Source: Piliocolobus tephrosceles
Lineage: Eukaryota; Chordata; Mammalia; Primates; Cercopithecidae
Assembly: GCF_002776525.5 (NCBI RefSeq)
Contig: NC_045435.1
Location: forward strand, 121,537,071 to 121,601,070
DNA length: 64,000 nucleotides
Reading direction: 5' to 3'
The notes beneath the pieces were generated by a model. The model did no database searches. It saw only the letters and a list, made by a program, of their open reading frames with translations, and had not been told where the DNA came from. Positions 12,556 through 24,165 of this stretch are shown piece after piece (the first letter of the stretch is position 1; every line of letters begins with the position of its first letter). The translations under genes and the position numbers were made by a program.

Positions 12556-13334
12556 AATATTAATTATAATCTCAGAATCTTTTTAAAATATATATTTTTG
12601 TGTATTACCTTACACCTATGAAACGAAAATGTCTAGAAAATGTATATTTTACAGAAACTTCCTCTAGTAATTTCAGTGATGAGCCAGTTTGGGAGATCAT
12701 GCTGAGTAAGGGAAAGTAGAACAAAATAGATCCACAATTTTATTTCTTCACTAACAGATTTAGATATATCATTATACCTAATGCCAGATGATGTTAGAAT
12801 TCTATTTCAGTTCAAATGTTCAATTTCTTCTTCAAAAACTGTAATTCATACGCCATATAATCCTCCATTTAAATGTGTACAATTTAATGGATTTTAATAC
12901 ATTTACAAAATTATATAGTCCTTACCAGTGTCTAATTCCAAAATGTTTTTGTCACCCCAAAGAAAAACTCTCTATTCATTAACATTTTTTTCTTTCTCCC
13001 AAGCCCTTGACACCACAAATCTACTTTGTGGCTGGTGTTTGCCTATTCTGGATATTTCCCAGAATCGGATGCTACAATATGTATTATTTTGTTAGTGGTT
13101 TTTTATACTCAACTTATTTTCATTAATTGATGCCGTAGCATGTATCAGCACTTTATGCATTTCTATGACACAGTAATATTCCCTTGTATGGTGCACCACA
13201 TTTTATCTATTCTAACTCAAATGGACATTTGGATTGTTTCTATTTTTGGATTGTTATGAATGATGCCAGTATCAACACATTCACGTACATATGCTTTTGG
13301 CACATATTATTTTTAATTCTCATATTTTACACGG

Positions 13335-13452
13335 GGTTATTGTATGATTCATCAATGTCAATTACTAGGATATATCTAAATATACATATTTAGGATATAC
13401 CTAAATTACTAGGATATATCTAGTAATTGAATTGATGGATCATACAATAACC
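13335..13452. repeat. Inverted repeat, about 42-bp arms
   Basis: The left arm (13335-13377, starting GGTTATTGTATGATTCATCA) is the near-perfect reverse complement of the right arm (13411-13452, ending ATCATACAATAACC). The right arm fits the expected L1 sequence at this place, so the left arm is the added copy. The 33-bp spacer is itself rich in ATATCTAAAT-type inverted words. Confidence 0.85.
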
Positions 13453-14845
13453 ACATGGTTAGCTCTTTAAAAAATGTCAAATTGTTTTTATGCAATAGCT
13501 ATGGAATTTTACAGTCCCACCTGTAATGTGTGAGGATTCTAGTTTCTCCACAACTGTACTAATACCTGTTATTTTCCTTAAAATAATTATTATAACCATG
13601 CTATTGTGTGTGAAATAGTGTTTCATTTTGGTATAAATTTGCATTTTTCTTAATGACAAATAACGTTGAATATCTTTTTATGTGTTTATTGGCCACTTGC
13701 ATGTCTAATATATCTATTTAGGTCCTTTGCCTATTTGTAATGATGTCAATTGCATATTTATTGCTGAGCTCTAAGAATATATTTTATGAATATCAAAGTC
13801 TTATAATACAAAAATATACAATGTATAAATATTCTCTCCCTTTCTGTGAATTGTCTTTTCAGCCTTTATAATGTCCTTTAATGCAAAAAGTTTTTTTTTA
13901 ATTTTAATAAAGTCCAATTAATCTATTTTATTAGTAAAAAAAATACTTTTTAAAATTTCTATTGCTTGTGTTTTTGGTGTCATATCAAAGCAATCATTGC
14001 TTAAGGTAAAGAAGACTTAGCCCTTATTTAAAGAACTTCATAGTTTTGGTTGTTACATTTAGATTATTTTATCTATTTTGAGATAATTTTGTATATAGTG
14101 TAAAGTAGTATTTCAATAGTTCAAATCCTTTCTTTTGTTTGTGAATATTCTCTTGTCACATTAACATTTTTTGAAAAAAAAATCTTTTCCTCATTGAATT
14201 GTCTTGACATTCGTGTTGAAAATGAATTTGCTGTAGATGTTCAAGTTTACTTCTAGATTCTCTATTCTAGTGCATTGACCTATAAGCATATCCTCTTGTC
14301 AGTGTTATACTGTCCTGATTACTGCGACTTTCCCATAAGTTTTGAAGTAAGAAAGCATAAATTCTCCAACTTTTTTTTTTTTTTTTTTCAAAATTGTCTT
14401 GAATATCCTGGGATGCTTCCATTTCCATATGTATTTTCAGTTTGCCTATTTCTATATATCGCATTTCATCTGTAGGTCATTTTGTGAAATATTGCCATTT
14501 TAACCATAATAAATATGTCAATCTATTTGCATGGGATGAATTTGCATTTATTGAAGTTTGTAACAATTTATTTCAACAATATTTTGGAGTTTTAGTGTCT
14601 TGTACGACTTTTGATAAATTTATTTATCAATATTTTATTCTTTTAAATGTCATTATTAATGTATGCTATTGTCAATGCCATTTTTGGATTGCTCATTGCT
14701 AATGTATAGACACACAATTAGTTTATTAATATCAATTCTATATCCTGTAAATTTTCTGAACTCATTTATTGTTCTAATACTTTCTAGGTGGATTCCTTAA
14801 GGCATTTTTTGTACATAAGAATATTACAATTATTTAATATTAATA

Positions 14846-14890
14846 CTGAAAGTAATGACAAAAACCGCAATTACTTCCGCACCAACCTAA
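14846..14890. mobile_element. Half MADE1 (mariner MITE)
   Basis: CAAAAACCGCAATTACTTCC followed by GCACCAACCTAA is one arm plus the loop of the 80-bp palindromic MADE1. The other arm is missing. It lies exactly at the internal deletion junction of the antisense L1M. Confidence 0.85.
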
Positions 14891-14920
14891 TGCCAGCTTA
14901 ATTTCAATAGATGGAATACA

Positions 14921-15218
14921 GGCCAGGCGCGGTGGCTCAAGCCTGTAATCCCAGCACTATGGGAGGCCGAGATGGGCGGATCACAAGGTCAGGAGATCGA
15001 GACCATCCTGGCTAACATGGTGAAACCCCGTCTCTACTAAAAAATACAAAAAATTAGCCGGGCAAGGTGGCCGGCGCCTGTAGTCCCAGCTAGTCGGGAG
15101 GCAGAGGCAAGAGAATGGCATAAACCCGGGAGGCGGAGCTTGCAGTGAGCTGAGATCCGGCCACTGCACTCCAGCCTGGGCGACAAAGCGAGACTCCATC
15201 TCAAAAAAAAAAAAAAAA
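14921..15218 (+). mobile_element. AluY of Old World monkey type
   Basis: A full-length young Alu with a pure A16 tail. It has the AluY words GAGATCGAGACCATCCTGG and GGAGGCGGAGCTTGCAGTGA. In addition it carries GGCTCAAGCCTGTAATCC, ATGGCATAAACCCGGG and GAGCTGAGATCCGGCC, which I recall as the combination seen in cercopithecid AluY (AluYR-type) copies and not in human AluY. The target-site duplication is ATGGAATACA (14911-14920 and 15229-15238). It is the youngest-looking Alu in the window. Confidence 0.93.
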
Positions 15219-16313
15219 GTAGATCGACATGGAATACAGAATCTTTGTTTCTATACAGTTCTACCCCCATTATGCTATTATTTTCACAAATTACATCACT
15301 ATATATTAGGTGACAACATATATTTATAAATATTGCTTTATGGGATTGTCTTTTAAATCAGATTAGATTTGAAAAAAAAAAGGAGTTGCAAACATAGAAA
15401 ATATATTCATACTGCCTTTTAAATTTACCTATGCTGTGAGCTTAACAAATCCTCTTTCATTCTTCACGTGGAATTGAATTACTTTCTAGTGTCCTTTCAT
15501 TTTAGCCTGAAGGACTCTCTTCACTATTTCACATAGGGCAAGTCTGCTAGCAATAAAATTTCTCAATTTTTGTTTCCCTGAGAGCATAGTGTCTTAATTT
15601 CTTTTTCACTTTTTAAAGCTTTTGTTTGCCAGATAGATATAATTTTTTGAGTTTAATTTTTTTAGCACTTTGTCATTCTATTACCTTTGGAAGAAATAGC
15701 TATTAATTTTTTTTATCACTTGTGTGGATTTACTCACTTTTCTTTTGCTGTTTTCAAGATACTCTATTTGTCTTTGTCTTTTAACAGTTTGATTATAATG
15801 CATCTAGGTGTAGATCACTTTGAATTTATCCTACTTGAAGTTCATTGTAATTGTTGTACTTAGAGTAATTTTTCATCAAACTTACGATGTTTTGGGCATT
15901 ATTTCTCCAAGTATTTTTTGTCCTCTTTCTCTTTGTCCTTTTTTTCTGGGACTTCTATTCTGTGTATGCTGATGGTCTCTGAGGTTCTGCTTATTTTTTC
16001 CTCATTCTTTTTTCTTTCTGTTTTTAGACTAGATAATTCCAATTGATCTATCATCAAGTTTGGTCATTCTTTTGTTACCTGTTCAAATCTTTTGTTGTGT
16101 GCCTCCAGTAAATTTCCCATTTCACATCTTTGCTTTGTAAATACACAATCTCTTTTTGGTTCATTCCTCTTTTTGTTATTCCGTATTTGGTGAGAGATCA
16201 TTCTTAGGTTTTTCTTTACTCCCTTATATATGATTTCCTTTAGTTCTTATATAATATGAAAAATAGCTGAATTAAATGTTTGCCCATTAAGTCTGACATC
16301 TGAGCTCCTTTGG

Positions 16314-16430
16314 GAACTGTTTCTATGGATTACTTTTTCTATTGGTTATTTGGTAACAGTTTCTATTAGTTACTTTTTCTATTCGATACTTGGAAACAAT
16401 TTCTACTACTGTTTCCCTTTGTGTATAAGT
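16314..16430. repeat. 40-bp imperfect tandem repeat, about 2.5 copies
   Basis: The unit built on TTACTTTTTCTATT occurs at 16314-16352 and 16353-16393, followed by a partial third copy (AAACAATTTCTACT). It lies within the 5' part of the antisense L1M and looks like a local replication-slippage duplication. Confidence 0.7.
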
Positions 16431-17490
16431 TAAATAAACTGTTTCCAGTTTCTAAACATGTATCATGTTTTGTGAAAAATCAGTCAGATTCTCTTCCCAA
16501 ATCAAGGTTTGTTGTTAGTGCTGCTTTTACAGTAATTTTTTAGTGACTTTTCTGAACTAATTCTGGAAAATCTGTATTGTCAAAATGTGGCCACTGATTC
16601 TCTACTTGATTAGTTATCAGCTAACAATTGAAGAGAATTTCTTAAATATCTGCAACCAATAAATCTTTCAGTCTATATAGAAAGGTCTCTGTGTGCATTA
16701 TGGCATGTTTTCAACACTTAATCATTAAATTTGTCACTCTGTCTTAACCTTCATTTCCTGTTTATTCAGAGCCTGAAGATTATTCAGAAGTGAGAATTCG
16801 GAGCCTCACTATATACTTTCTGAGAATGTGTACAACCATCAGCAAGCATTGTGGTCTTCTAGAAGCCGAAGAATATGTCTGAGCCTTTCAAATTCCCTAT
16901 GGACATCTAATTTCTGAGCTTTTCCTCTTAAACTTTTGTAATTCTCTTCTTTGACTCAACTACTAGCCATTTGTTTTCCAGGAAGCCATGACGTTTAATC
17001 ATTTGCCAGTAAATAATTTTGGCAGCATCTCCTGAAAAGAGGCTTTGAGTACCGAATGAGGCTTGAGTGAGATCAAATAGTCTTTCAAGTCAGGTATTCT
17101 AAGGAACCACCAGACAAGTCAAATGACAATTCTTCAATAACGAAGCTTTAGAAAAACTCCTATTTTGTTCTCCTCCCTTCCATATAGATGTAAACTGTCA
17201 TATTTCAAGGCCTCCACTGACCTACAGAAAGAAGACTAGGAGTAGAGTAACAGCATGTTAAAAAGTTAACTGTTATTGCTAAGATCCAGCCACTTTTCTT
17301 GAATAAGTGCTCAACAGGTTACTGCTAGCATTTGATTAATATCAATTTTGAAGAAATTGACTTCTTCAAGTCTTTTGAAGAAGTTGAATATTTTTTCCCA
17401 GTTTTATCATTGCTTTTTCCAAGGAGTAAATTTTCAGGGGTGCACACTCTTCTATTTTTCTGATTATAATTCATGATTTGTGTGGGACTA

Positions 17491-18494
17491 GTGGTTTTGT
17501 AAAAAAAAAAAAAAAAACTTCAAATATATAATTTTAAAATAAAAAGTATATTAAAAACATATATTTTGAAAAATATGTAATATATTTTAATATATAATAT
17601 ACATTAAATACATACATGATACATATTAAATATATATAAAGATACATAATATATGAAATAGAAAAATATGCAGCATAAGCGATTGACAATAGCAATTTTA
17701 TATATGCAAATAAAATCCCAAACTGATACACAAAAATGGTTTTTAAATATTCCAAAAGATGTTTAAATATTTTCTTTAAGCAGAAAAAATTAACGTAAGT
17801 TGTATGAGCATATTTTTTATGAAAGAAAAAGTTTCTTCTAAGTTTGTCATGCTGCAAAACCACTAATTTTGTGTTGCTATAATCTTGCTGGTAACAATCA
17901 GAAAATAGCCAGGTAAAATATTCAAATAATTTGGTAGAACTTCCATTGATTTCTGAATGTCTTTATAGTAATAATGACTTACTATAGTGGTAAATAAAAT
18001 GAGATAGGTTCCTTACCTAAACACTTATATTTCTTTGATATTGACCTTGTAGAAGAATAGCAGTAAAAACAAACAGTGTATTATAAAAGTAAACTAAAAA
18101 TGAGATGTTGATGCATTTCAGAACATTCATAGAATTTTTTTTAAATAGGTCTTTCCTTTTCTGACTACACTAGCGCAAATTTTTAATTGCTCAAATGTAT
18201 AGGCCTTTAGTAATTTTCTACATAATTTGAATTTTACTAAGGTGAGCTGTATCCAAGTTTTCAAAGTAAATAATGCTAGTTTTGGTAAATTACATTGATC
18301 TTACTTTATAAATGCATGTAAGATGTACTTTATTTTTATTTTGTCCTAACTAGGCTGTGGCTGTTCATATTTTCTGAACCATCCTAACCAAACATTAATC
18401 CTGTAATCACTTCAGTAGTTCTAATTTCAAATTAAAGATAGTTTATTTAAGGAGATTTTGGATAAAATGTTATAATTTATGCCAGTATTCTTCT
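17491..18494. other. Very AT-rich unassigned DNA
   Basis: A17 at 17501-17517 is followed by about 200 bp made almost only of A and T (ATATAT words). No gene is supported; the 109-codon minus-strand frame at 17534-17863 is low-complexity I, Y and F codons. The rest shows no recognised repeat. Confidence 0.5.
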
Positions 18495-19060
18495 TAGGTT
18501 TGATGGTTTTATCTTTTACATTTAAGCTTCTATTTTCTTTTGACTTAATTTTTGCATAAAGTGCAAGGTTTAAGTCAGGTTTTTTTTGTTTTGTTTTGTT
18601 TTCCTGTGTTTGTCTAATTGTTCTACCTCCATTTGTTGAAAAAACTGTCCTTTATTTATTGAATTTCTCTGTACTGTGCCAAAAATCTGTTAAGCACACT
18701 TGTGTGGGCTATTTTGGGGTTCTGAATCTTCTCCATTGATCTAAGTATCTATTCGTTTGTCAATGCAAACCTATCTTGATTATTATAGTTATGTAATAAG
18801 CCTTTATATCAGGTTAATTCGGTTCACTTTATACTACTTCAAAATCTTTTAACTATTTCCGGGCCCATGGTTTTACATATAAATGTTTGCAAAATCTTGG
18901 CTATGTCTTCAATACATCTTGCAAGATTTTGATGGAAACTGAATCAATTTGGAGAAACTTGGCATCTTTACTATGTTGAGTTTTTCAATCAATTAACACA
19001 GTGTGTTTTACATTTATTTCATTCTTTGATTGATTTCATCATTTAGTCCTTGGTGTTATT
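18495..19060 (-). mobile_element. L1M ORF2 fragment, antisense
   Basis: TTAATTTTTGCATAAAGTGC, CCATTTGTTGAAAAAACTGT and CCATTGATCTAAGTATCTAT appear in the order expected for antisense L1 ORF2. The piece is diverged and truncated at both ends. Confidence 0.75.
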
Positions 19061-21764
19061 ATGGATCTGTTTGTGGTTATTATAGGTATGTGCTTTCACC
19101 ATCTGCTCACAGAGGGTCCCAAGTATAATGTCAAAGAAATAATCTGAAGAGTTCAAAAAGACCCTGCAATACAAACATATTTCAAATAGGAACATATTTA
19201 TTTAATAAAAATTATCTGAATGACTTTTCTATAACAATGTAGAGATTATTTTAGAAATCTTCAGAACAGATATTTAAATATAAAGAGAAGGCTAGGAAAA
19301 AGCAATATTACATGATGTTTATTATACACAAAAAAATGGAAAAAATAAAGAAGTAGATATGCATTTGCTTTCATAAAATATGCAAAGCTAGCTTAAAACT
19401 TAAAAAATCTATTTATGAAGAAGGAAGGAGGCAGTGTAAAGGGAACAAGGGATAAGAATAGAAAATAGCATTCTTGGAATATATCTTATTTGGTAGATAT
19501 GACTTTGAAGCTATTTTATATCTTATATAATTACATATAAACAAATTAAATTCAATATCTGGTTCATAACAGAGAACATAACAGATACCTCTTTTGAGGA
19601 ATGGAAATAAACAAGAATGGTATTTAATATAAACTTAGAATATACAGTTATATAATCAGCAATAAGATTTGCCATTTAGGATAAAAAAAGGGGGGATTCT
19701 GAAATATTACATTAGTCTGAATGAATAAAAATAAACTTAAAATGAATGATTTTAGTCATATTTTTGCTTTAAGGAAAAGGTCAGGTAAAGATAACAGATA
19801 AAAGCTATATACCAGAGAGAAGGAAAGGATTTAACAGAGAAAACAACGAGCAATGAAAATGTATATGAGTACAATATTCAACAGTACATTTAAGGAACGA
19901 CAGGCTTCAAGGCCCCTTCTTTTTTGTTTCTGCTGTGTTCTATGACTTTAACTTGCTTTTCTTGAGAGTGCAAATCATGACAGAGTGTTGTCAGGACCTC
20001 CTTTGATGCTTCCTAAGAAGACTCATTAGGCACATTTTGATCTAACAACTTAAACTGCCAATCACTTGACTATAAAGCAGTGAAGAAAGATCATCAAAAT
20101 AACGTTAGAATGTTTACACTTATTTTATACTAACAGATGGGTCTCTGAAATCTTCAGACTGCATTACTGTCTTTCCCTTCTCCACACTTGCTTATCATTT
20201 CAGTTTCTGTCCTTTGGGAAAGAGATGCCAAGACAGTTAATAGTGCCAGAAATTTACTGAGGGATAACGTCTTTGAAAGATAAAAGGGGAGGGGATTAGT
20301 AGTAGAAGGGAAAGCATCCAGACCATGTTGCAGATTTGATACCTGTGAAAGGAGATGAAGAAAGAGGGAAGATTGGGTAGAAAAACTCCTGGTTGTGTTG
20401 TAGTTCTAAGAAAGCATATGCTAATCCAAAGGCAAGATCTGGTAGAAATCCTTATTAACCGAGGAGTTTATTTCAAGGCAGAGGCCACAGAAACTGGCCT
20501 CTGACTGGCAAAATGAGATAAAGCTGCTGTTACACAACTGGAACAGGAAAAGCATTTGAGGAGCTTAAGTGACTCACATGGGTGACTATTGGTATTCCCA
20601 CCCCAGTTGACACTGTAAGTGGATAAATGCTACAACCCTGGCTTGAGAAGGGTATGTATGCAAGGGTATGTGTGCAGATTCCTCAGAAATGAGCAATTAG
20701 ATCACATCGTAAATAAAGGTTTGTTCATAAGAGATTCCTTAGGAATGAGGAATGAATCACCAAGACATAAAGAGAGAATAAAGAATGTTGAAGAATGGAT
20801 AGTGGAAGGTGGAAAGGGTGAGTACAAGTCATGGTCCTGAGAGCAATGGGGCCATTTTGTGTATCACCAGCCTCTCTTCTAAGTTTCCCTTAAAGAGAAA
20901 GAGTACTTTAGAACCATGGAAGAGCTACTTTACTAATGATGGGGAAACAAAGCTTATTGGAACAAGTGGAAGGTTGTGGCAGCAATGGAAATATGCTATG
21001 CAGACCTCCCTTCTCTAAAGAACCTGCCACGAGGTGTGAAATTAGCTAGTGATCTTTAGCTGCAGTCCCCTAGGAATCCACCACCACATTTGAGTTGAAG
21101 TTATGATATTCCCATAAACATCAGTCAATAGCCAAATATGGCAAAATTATTATGGCTATTTATTTTCAACTTGGAACTCACTGAGGGGCCTTCTTTGTCT
21201 CAGAGCTTTCTATTTATCTTATGTCCTACCAAGAATTTCTTAAAGTTGTACCAGAGACAGATACTTCCTATCCAATTTGTCTTTCCTCCCCATCTCCTTT
21301 CATAGATGCCACATTTGCATCAGAAATGAAAATCTTTTCCTACCTACTTTTGTTTCCTCTCCTTTATACCCTTTATGAATTTTTTCCCAATAACCCCCTG
21401 GGAAACATAACAACATCTTGCCATTTGCTTCTCAAAGAACCTGTATGGGCACAATCTTCTCAATCCCTTTAGGTAACCCAACAAATATGGTCATGTTGCC
21501 TTGACAAATACACCTTATATCTTGATTTTTGGAATGACCTGACTTTATTCCTGAAGTAGGATCAATGCCTTTTGAACAAAGATAAAATCTCTAATAAATT
21601 TTGAAATTGTATATTGTTAGAGGTGCCTCCCTCTATTTCCTCACCTCATGGTTTTTCAAGAAAGCACATACTTAAAAAGTCACCACATATATTGATATTT
21701 TCCCATAGCAATTTGGTTATTAATATCCTATCAATTCTGAGTCAAAACTATGCTTTAATCTTAA
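19061..21764. other. Unassigned intergenic DNA
   Basis: No gene confirmed. The part from about 20200 to 21060 is less AT-rich than its surroundings and holds frames at 20619-20840 and 20809-21018, but no domain is recognisable. It could be an old endogenous retroviral interior or another unrecognised repeat. Other parts show only short frames and A/T runs. Confidence 0.45.
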
Positions 21765-21950
21765 ACTCAACAATAAGAAAATGAAATATCTAATTACTAG
21801 TGGGCAAAAGGATCTGAACAGACACCTCATCAAAGAAGTTATATAGACAGTAAATAAGAATATAAAAAGATGTTCAGCATTTTATGTTGAGAATTTTAAG
21901 TTAAATTCTTTTTTTAAAAAACAACAACAAAGTCACAATTTTCACTACAG
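21765..21950 (+). mobile_element. L1M ORF2 fragment
   Basis: AGTGGGCAAAAGGATCTGAA and AAAAAGATGTTCAGCATTTT match L1 ORF2 close to its C-terminus. Both ends are truncated. Confidence 0.75.
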
Positions 21951-22559
21951 GTAGATCCCTGTTGATGAAGGTAATAGGTCTCTTCATGGTAACTCAAGGC
22001 CCTCCAATTAGGTGTCCTTGTGTATAATGACAAAGACTTGCAAAGGGTTGGAGAATGCAAAGTCAAAACATTACTCTAAATTAACTACTAAAGCCTTAAA
22101 CACTTTATCACAGTTAACTCGTTGATGTCAAAATCATTTTAGAACCACGTAGAACCTTGTTTCATTTCACTTAGGACTTTTATGTTACACTGAAGTTACT
22201 TTATGTCAGTCCCATTTTACCTAAGTCCAGCAGAAACTTATCAAAATCAAATTTTAATTCTATTTCCTTCAAGCAGTGCAGTATGCAAATATTTCATATT
22301 TTTCTAAAGCCAAGTAAAAAACAATTTTGTCATGTAGCTAATTAGCACTTAAAAAAAAAAAAAAAAACTCATAGAAAGGGAATGTAAACATATGCATTCT
22401 TGTATTTTTCCATACAATGCCACATTGATTTCCATTTGCTGGTTTATCGTTTACTCCTATACTTTACCTCTATTTTCTTTCTCAACTCCATAAGTTATCA
22501 TTCAAATATATTTAACACTTAAATGGTGTTGTATGTATTATTACAAAAATGCTAATTGT
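21951..22559. other. Unassigned intergenic DNA
   Basis: No gene or clear repeat. A17 at 22351-22367 may be the tail of an unrecognised retroposon. Confidence 0.4.
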
Positions 22560-23115
22560 TTGTATGCATGTGTTTATTATAAAATTTGTATTGTTTCCTA
22601 TATCTTATTCTGATATCAATATTTTCATTCAACTTTTTGTTAAGATTCATCTTACTATCTATTCATAATACTCATACCATTGAGTGGATCTTTCCTATTT
22701 CACCTATCTACTCTCCTGAGTTTGGATTCCCAGGTTTTTGCTAACTTCCTGATACCACAAAAAAAAAAAAAAAAACACTAAAATGAACAATCTAGTTCAT
22801 ATTCCTTAATAGGCTAAATGCCCAGGGGAAGATTTGCTGATTTTCAATGTATAAATATGTTAAATTTGAGTGAGTGACACCAGTTTGCTTTCCCATATGG
22901 CTTTACCCGCCTACAGCTTCTTCAACAGCTTCTATATGTCCTCACTTTGTCAACATTTGGCAAGATCCAACCTCTTCATTTTTTTCCAGTAAAATCAGCC
23001 TAAAGAGATCTTTTATTTTTGCATTAATTTGTATTTTTTCAAATATTAATAATTTTAAACCTCCCTTCATAGACTCGCTTCATAGGCTTGGGTTTCTCTC
23101 TCTTTGAAAAGTGTT
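22560..23115 (-). mobile_element. L1ME fragment, inverted 5' part
   Basis: Diverged antisense L1 from near the 3' end of ORF2: TCACTTTGTCAACATTTGGC, GCATTAATTTGTATTTTTTC and CTCTCTTTGAAAAGTG occur in the expected order. It abuts, across an AluS, the sense 3' end at 23535-23815. The two parts cover adjacent L1 positions, as in a twin-primed (5'-inverted) insertion. A17 at 22759-22775 interrupts it. Confidence 0.65.
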
Positions 23116-23159
23116 TATATATATATATAAACATGTTTATGTTAAAATTTAATTATGAT

Positions 23160-23530
23160 GGTCAGGCACAATGGCTCACGCCTGTAATCCCAGCACTTTG
23201 GGAGGCCGATGTGGGCAGATCACCTGAGGTCAGGAGTTCGAGATCAGCCTGGCCAACATGGTGAAACCCCATCTCTACTAAAAATACAAAAATTAGCTGG
23301 GCATGGTGGCTCACACTTGTAGTCTCACCTACTTGGGAGGTTGAGGCAGGAGAATTACTTGAACTGGGAGGCAGAAGTTACAGTGAGCTGAGATTGTGCC
23401 ACTGCCCTCCAACCTGGGCGACAGAGCAAGACTCCATCTCAAAAATAATAATAATAAAATAAAATAAATAAGAAGAAGGAGGAGGAGGAGGAGGAGGAAG
23501 CGGAGGAGGAGGAAAGAAAAAAATAAATTT
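23160..23530 (+). mobile_element. AluS with long purine-rich tail
   Basis: A full-length Alu of AluS type (GGAGTTCGAGATCAGCCTGG) runs to about 23442. Its tail has become AAT repeats and then a GGA-rich microsatellite (about 23474-23512). It sits at the junction between the inverted and sense parts of an L1ME. Confidence 0.93.
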
Positions 23531-23534
23531 TGCC

Positions 23535-23815
23535 AAGTGAAAAAAAGTCATAGTCAAAAGCTTACAACATGATTATTTTTATAGATAATCCGGAAAATAT
23601 ATATATAAAAGGGAGAGAATGCGTACCAGTTGTTGCCAGAGACTGGAAGTGGGAAAAGTGTCAACTACAAAGAAACACGTTAGAATTAGGGGGTGATGGA
23701 ACTATTCTATGTTATGATTGTGGTGGTAGTTGCACAACTATGTGCATTTATCAAAACTTGAAGAAATGGACAATAAGAAAAGCAGTTTACTATATGTATC
23801 TTATACCTTTATGAC
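23535..23815 (+). mobile_element. L1ME 3' end
   Basis: GTTGTTGCCAGAGACTGGAA, GGGGGTGATGGAACTATTCT and GATTGTGGTGGTAGTTGCAC are the hallmark words of the L1ME 3' UTR in sense direction. It begins at the L1 position where the inverted part at 22560-23115 stops. Confidence 0.85.
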
Positions 23816-23859
23816 TTTTTAAAATTAGCAATGCTTTCAAGTCAAAAAATATTTTAAAG

Positions 23860-24165
23860 AGCACAGAATAAATCCAAAGAGACAATAAATGAAACAATAA
23901 AAGTAATTGCGAAATCAATGAAACAGTGAACATGACACATGCTATAGAATATTAAAAAAAAAAAAGTTGGATATTTGAAAAGATTAATTCTATTAACATT
24001 CTGGCAAGATCAATAAAGAAAAATGGAGAAAAGCACAAATAAAATATTGATGTAAAAGCCTGGGGAGGGAGGGCAGTGAGGGAGATCGCTGATTTAAAAA
24101 AAATAAAGAAAAAAGCACGAAAAGGACTATTAGAAACAATTATAGAATAACAAATTTAAAAATAA
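23860..24165 (+). mobile_element. L1M ORF2 fragment
   Basis: GTTGGATATTTGAAAAGATT and CTGGCAAGATCAATAAAG match the L1 region between endonuclease and reverse transcriptase. It is diverged, with an internal GGGAGG-rich insertion near 24062. Confidence 0.7.

Larger units (their letters stand above)
12840..17490 (-). mobile_element. Long antisense L1M with internal deletion
   Basis: Read on the minus strand, this is an old L1 (L1MC-like) from its 5'/ORF1 region (right, near 17490) to its 3' end (left, near 12840). Recognisable stations, as top-strand words, are ACAATTTAATGGATTTTAAT (3' UTR), TTTGCATTTTTCTTAATGAC (ORF2 end), TCAGTGTTATACTGTCCTGA (mid ORF2), and GTCCTTTCATTTTAGCCTGA and TAGTGACTTTTCTGAACTAA (5' part). 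Roughly 2.5 kb of ORF2, including much of the RT and endonuclease, is absent between about 14800 and 14892, where half of a MADE1 sits. A monkey-type AluY is inserted at 14921. A local inverted copy lies at 13335-13452 and a 40-bp tandem duplication at 16314-16393. No intact frame survives. Confidence 0.85.

Noticed and set aside
14846..14890. miR-548-like hairpin from MADE1
   Set aside because: Only one arm is present, so no hairpin can form.
17349..17385. CTTCTTCAA / TTGAAGAAG small hairpin
   Set aside because: Nine-base arms with a short loop are common by chance and the words resemble normal L1MC 5' sequence.
17534..17863. 109-codon minus-strand frame with hydrophobic Ile/Tyr/Phe content, like a membrane protein
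   Set aside because: The DNA is a near-pure AT stretch; the apparent hydrophobicity comes from ATA, TAT and TTT codons.
17489..17865. 11-bp inverted ends (TAGTGGTTTTG and CAAAACCACTA) with TA, looking like a MITE
   Set aside because: Several 11-bp inverted pairs within 400 bp are expected by chance in 64 kb, the match stops abruptly, and the left end falls at the edge of L1 sequence.
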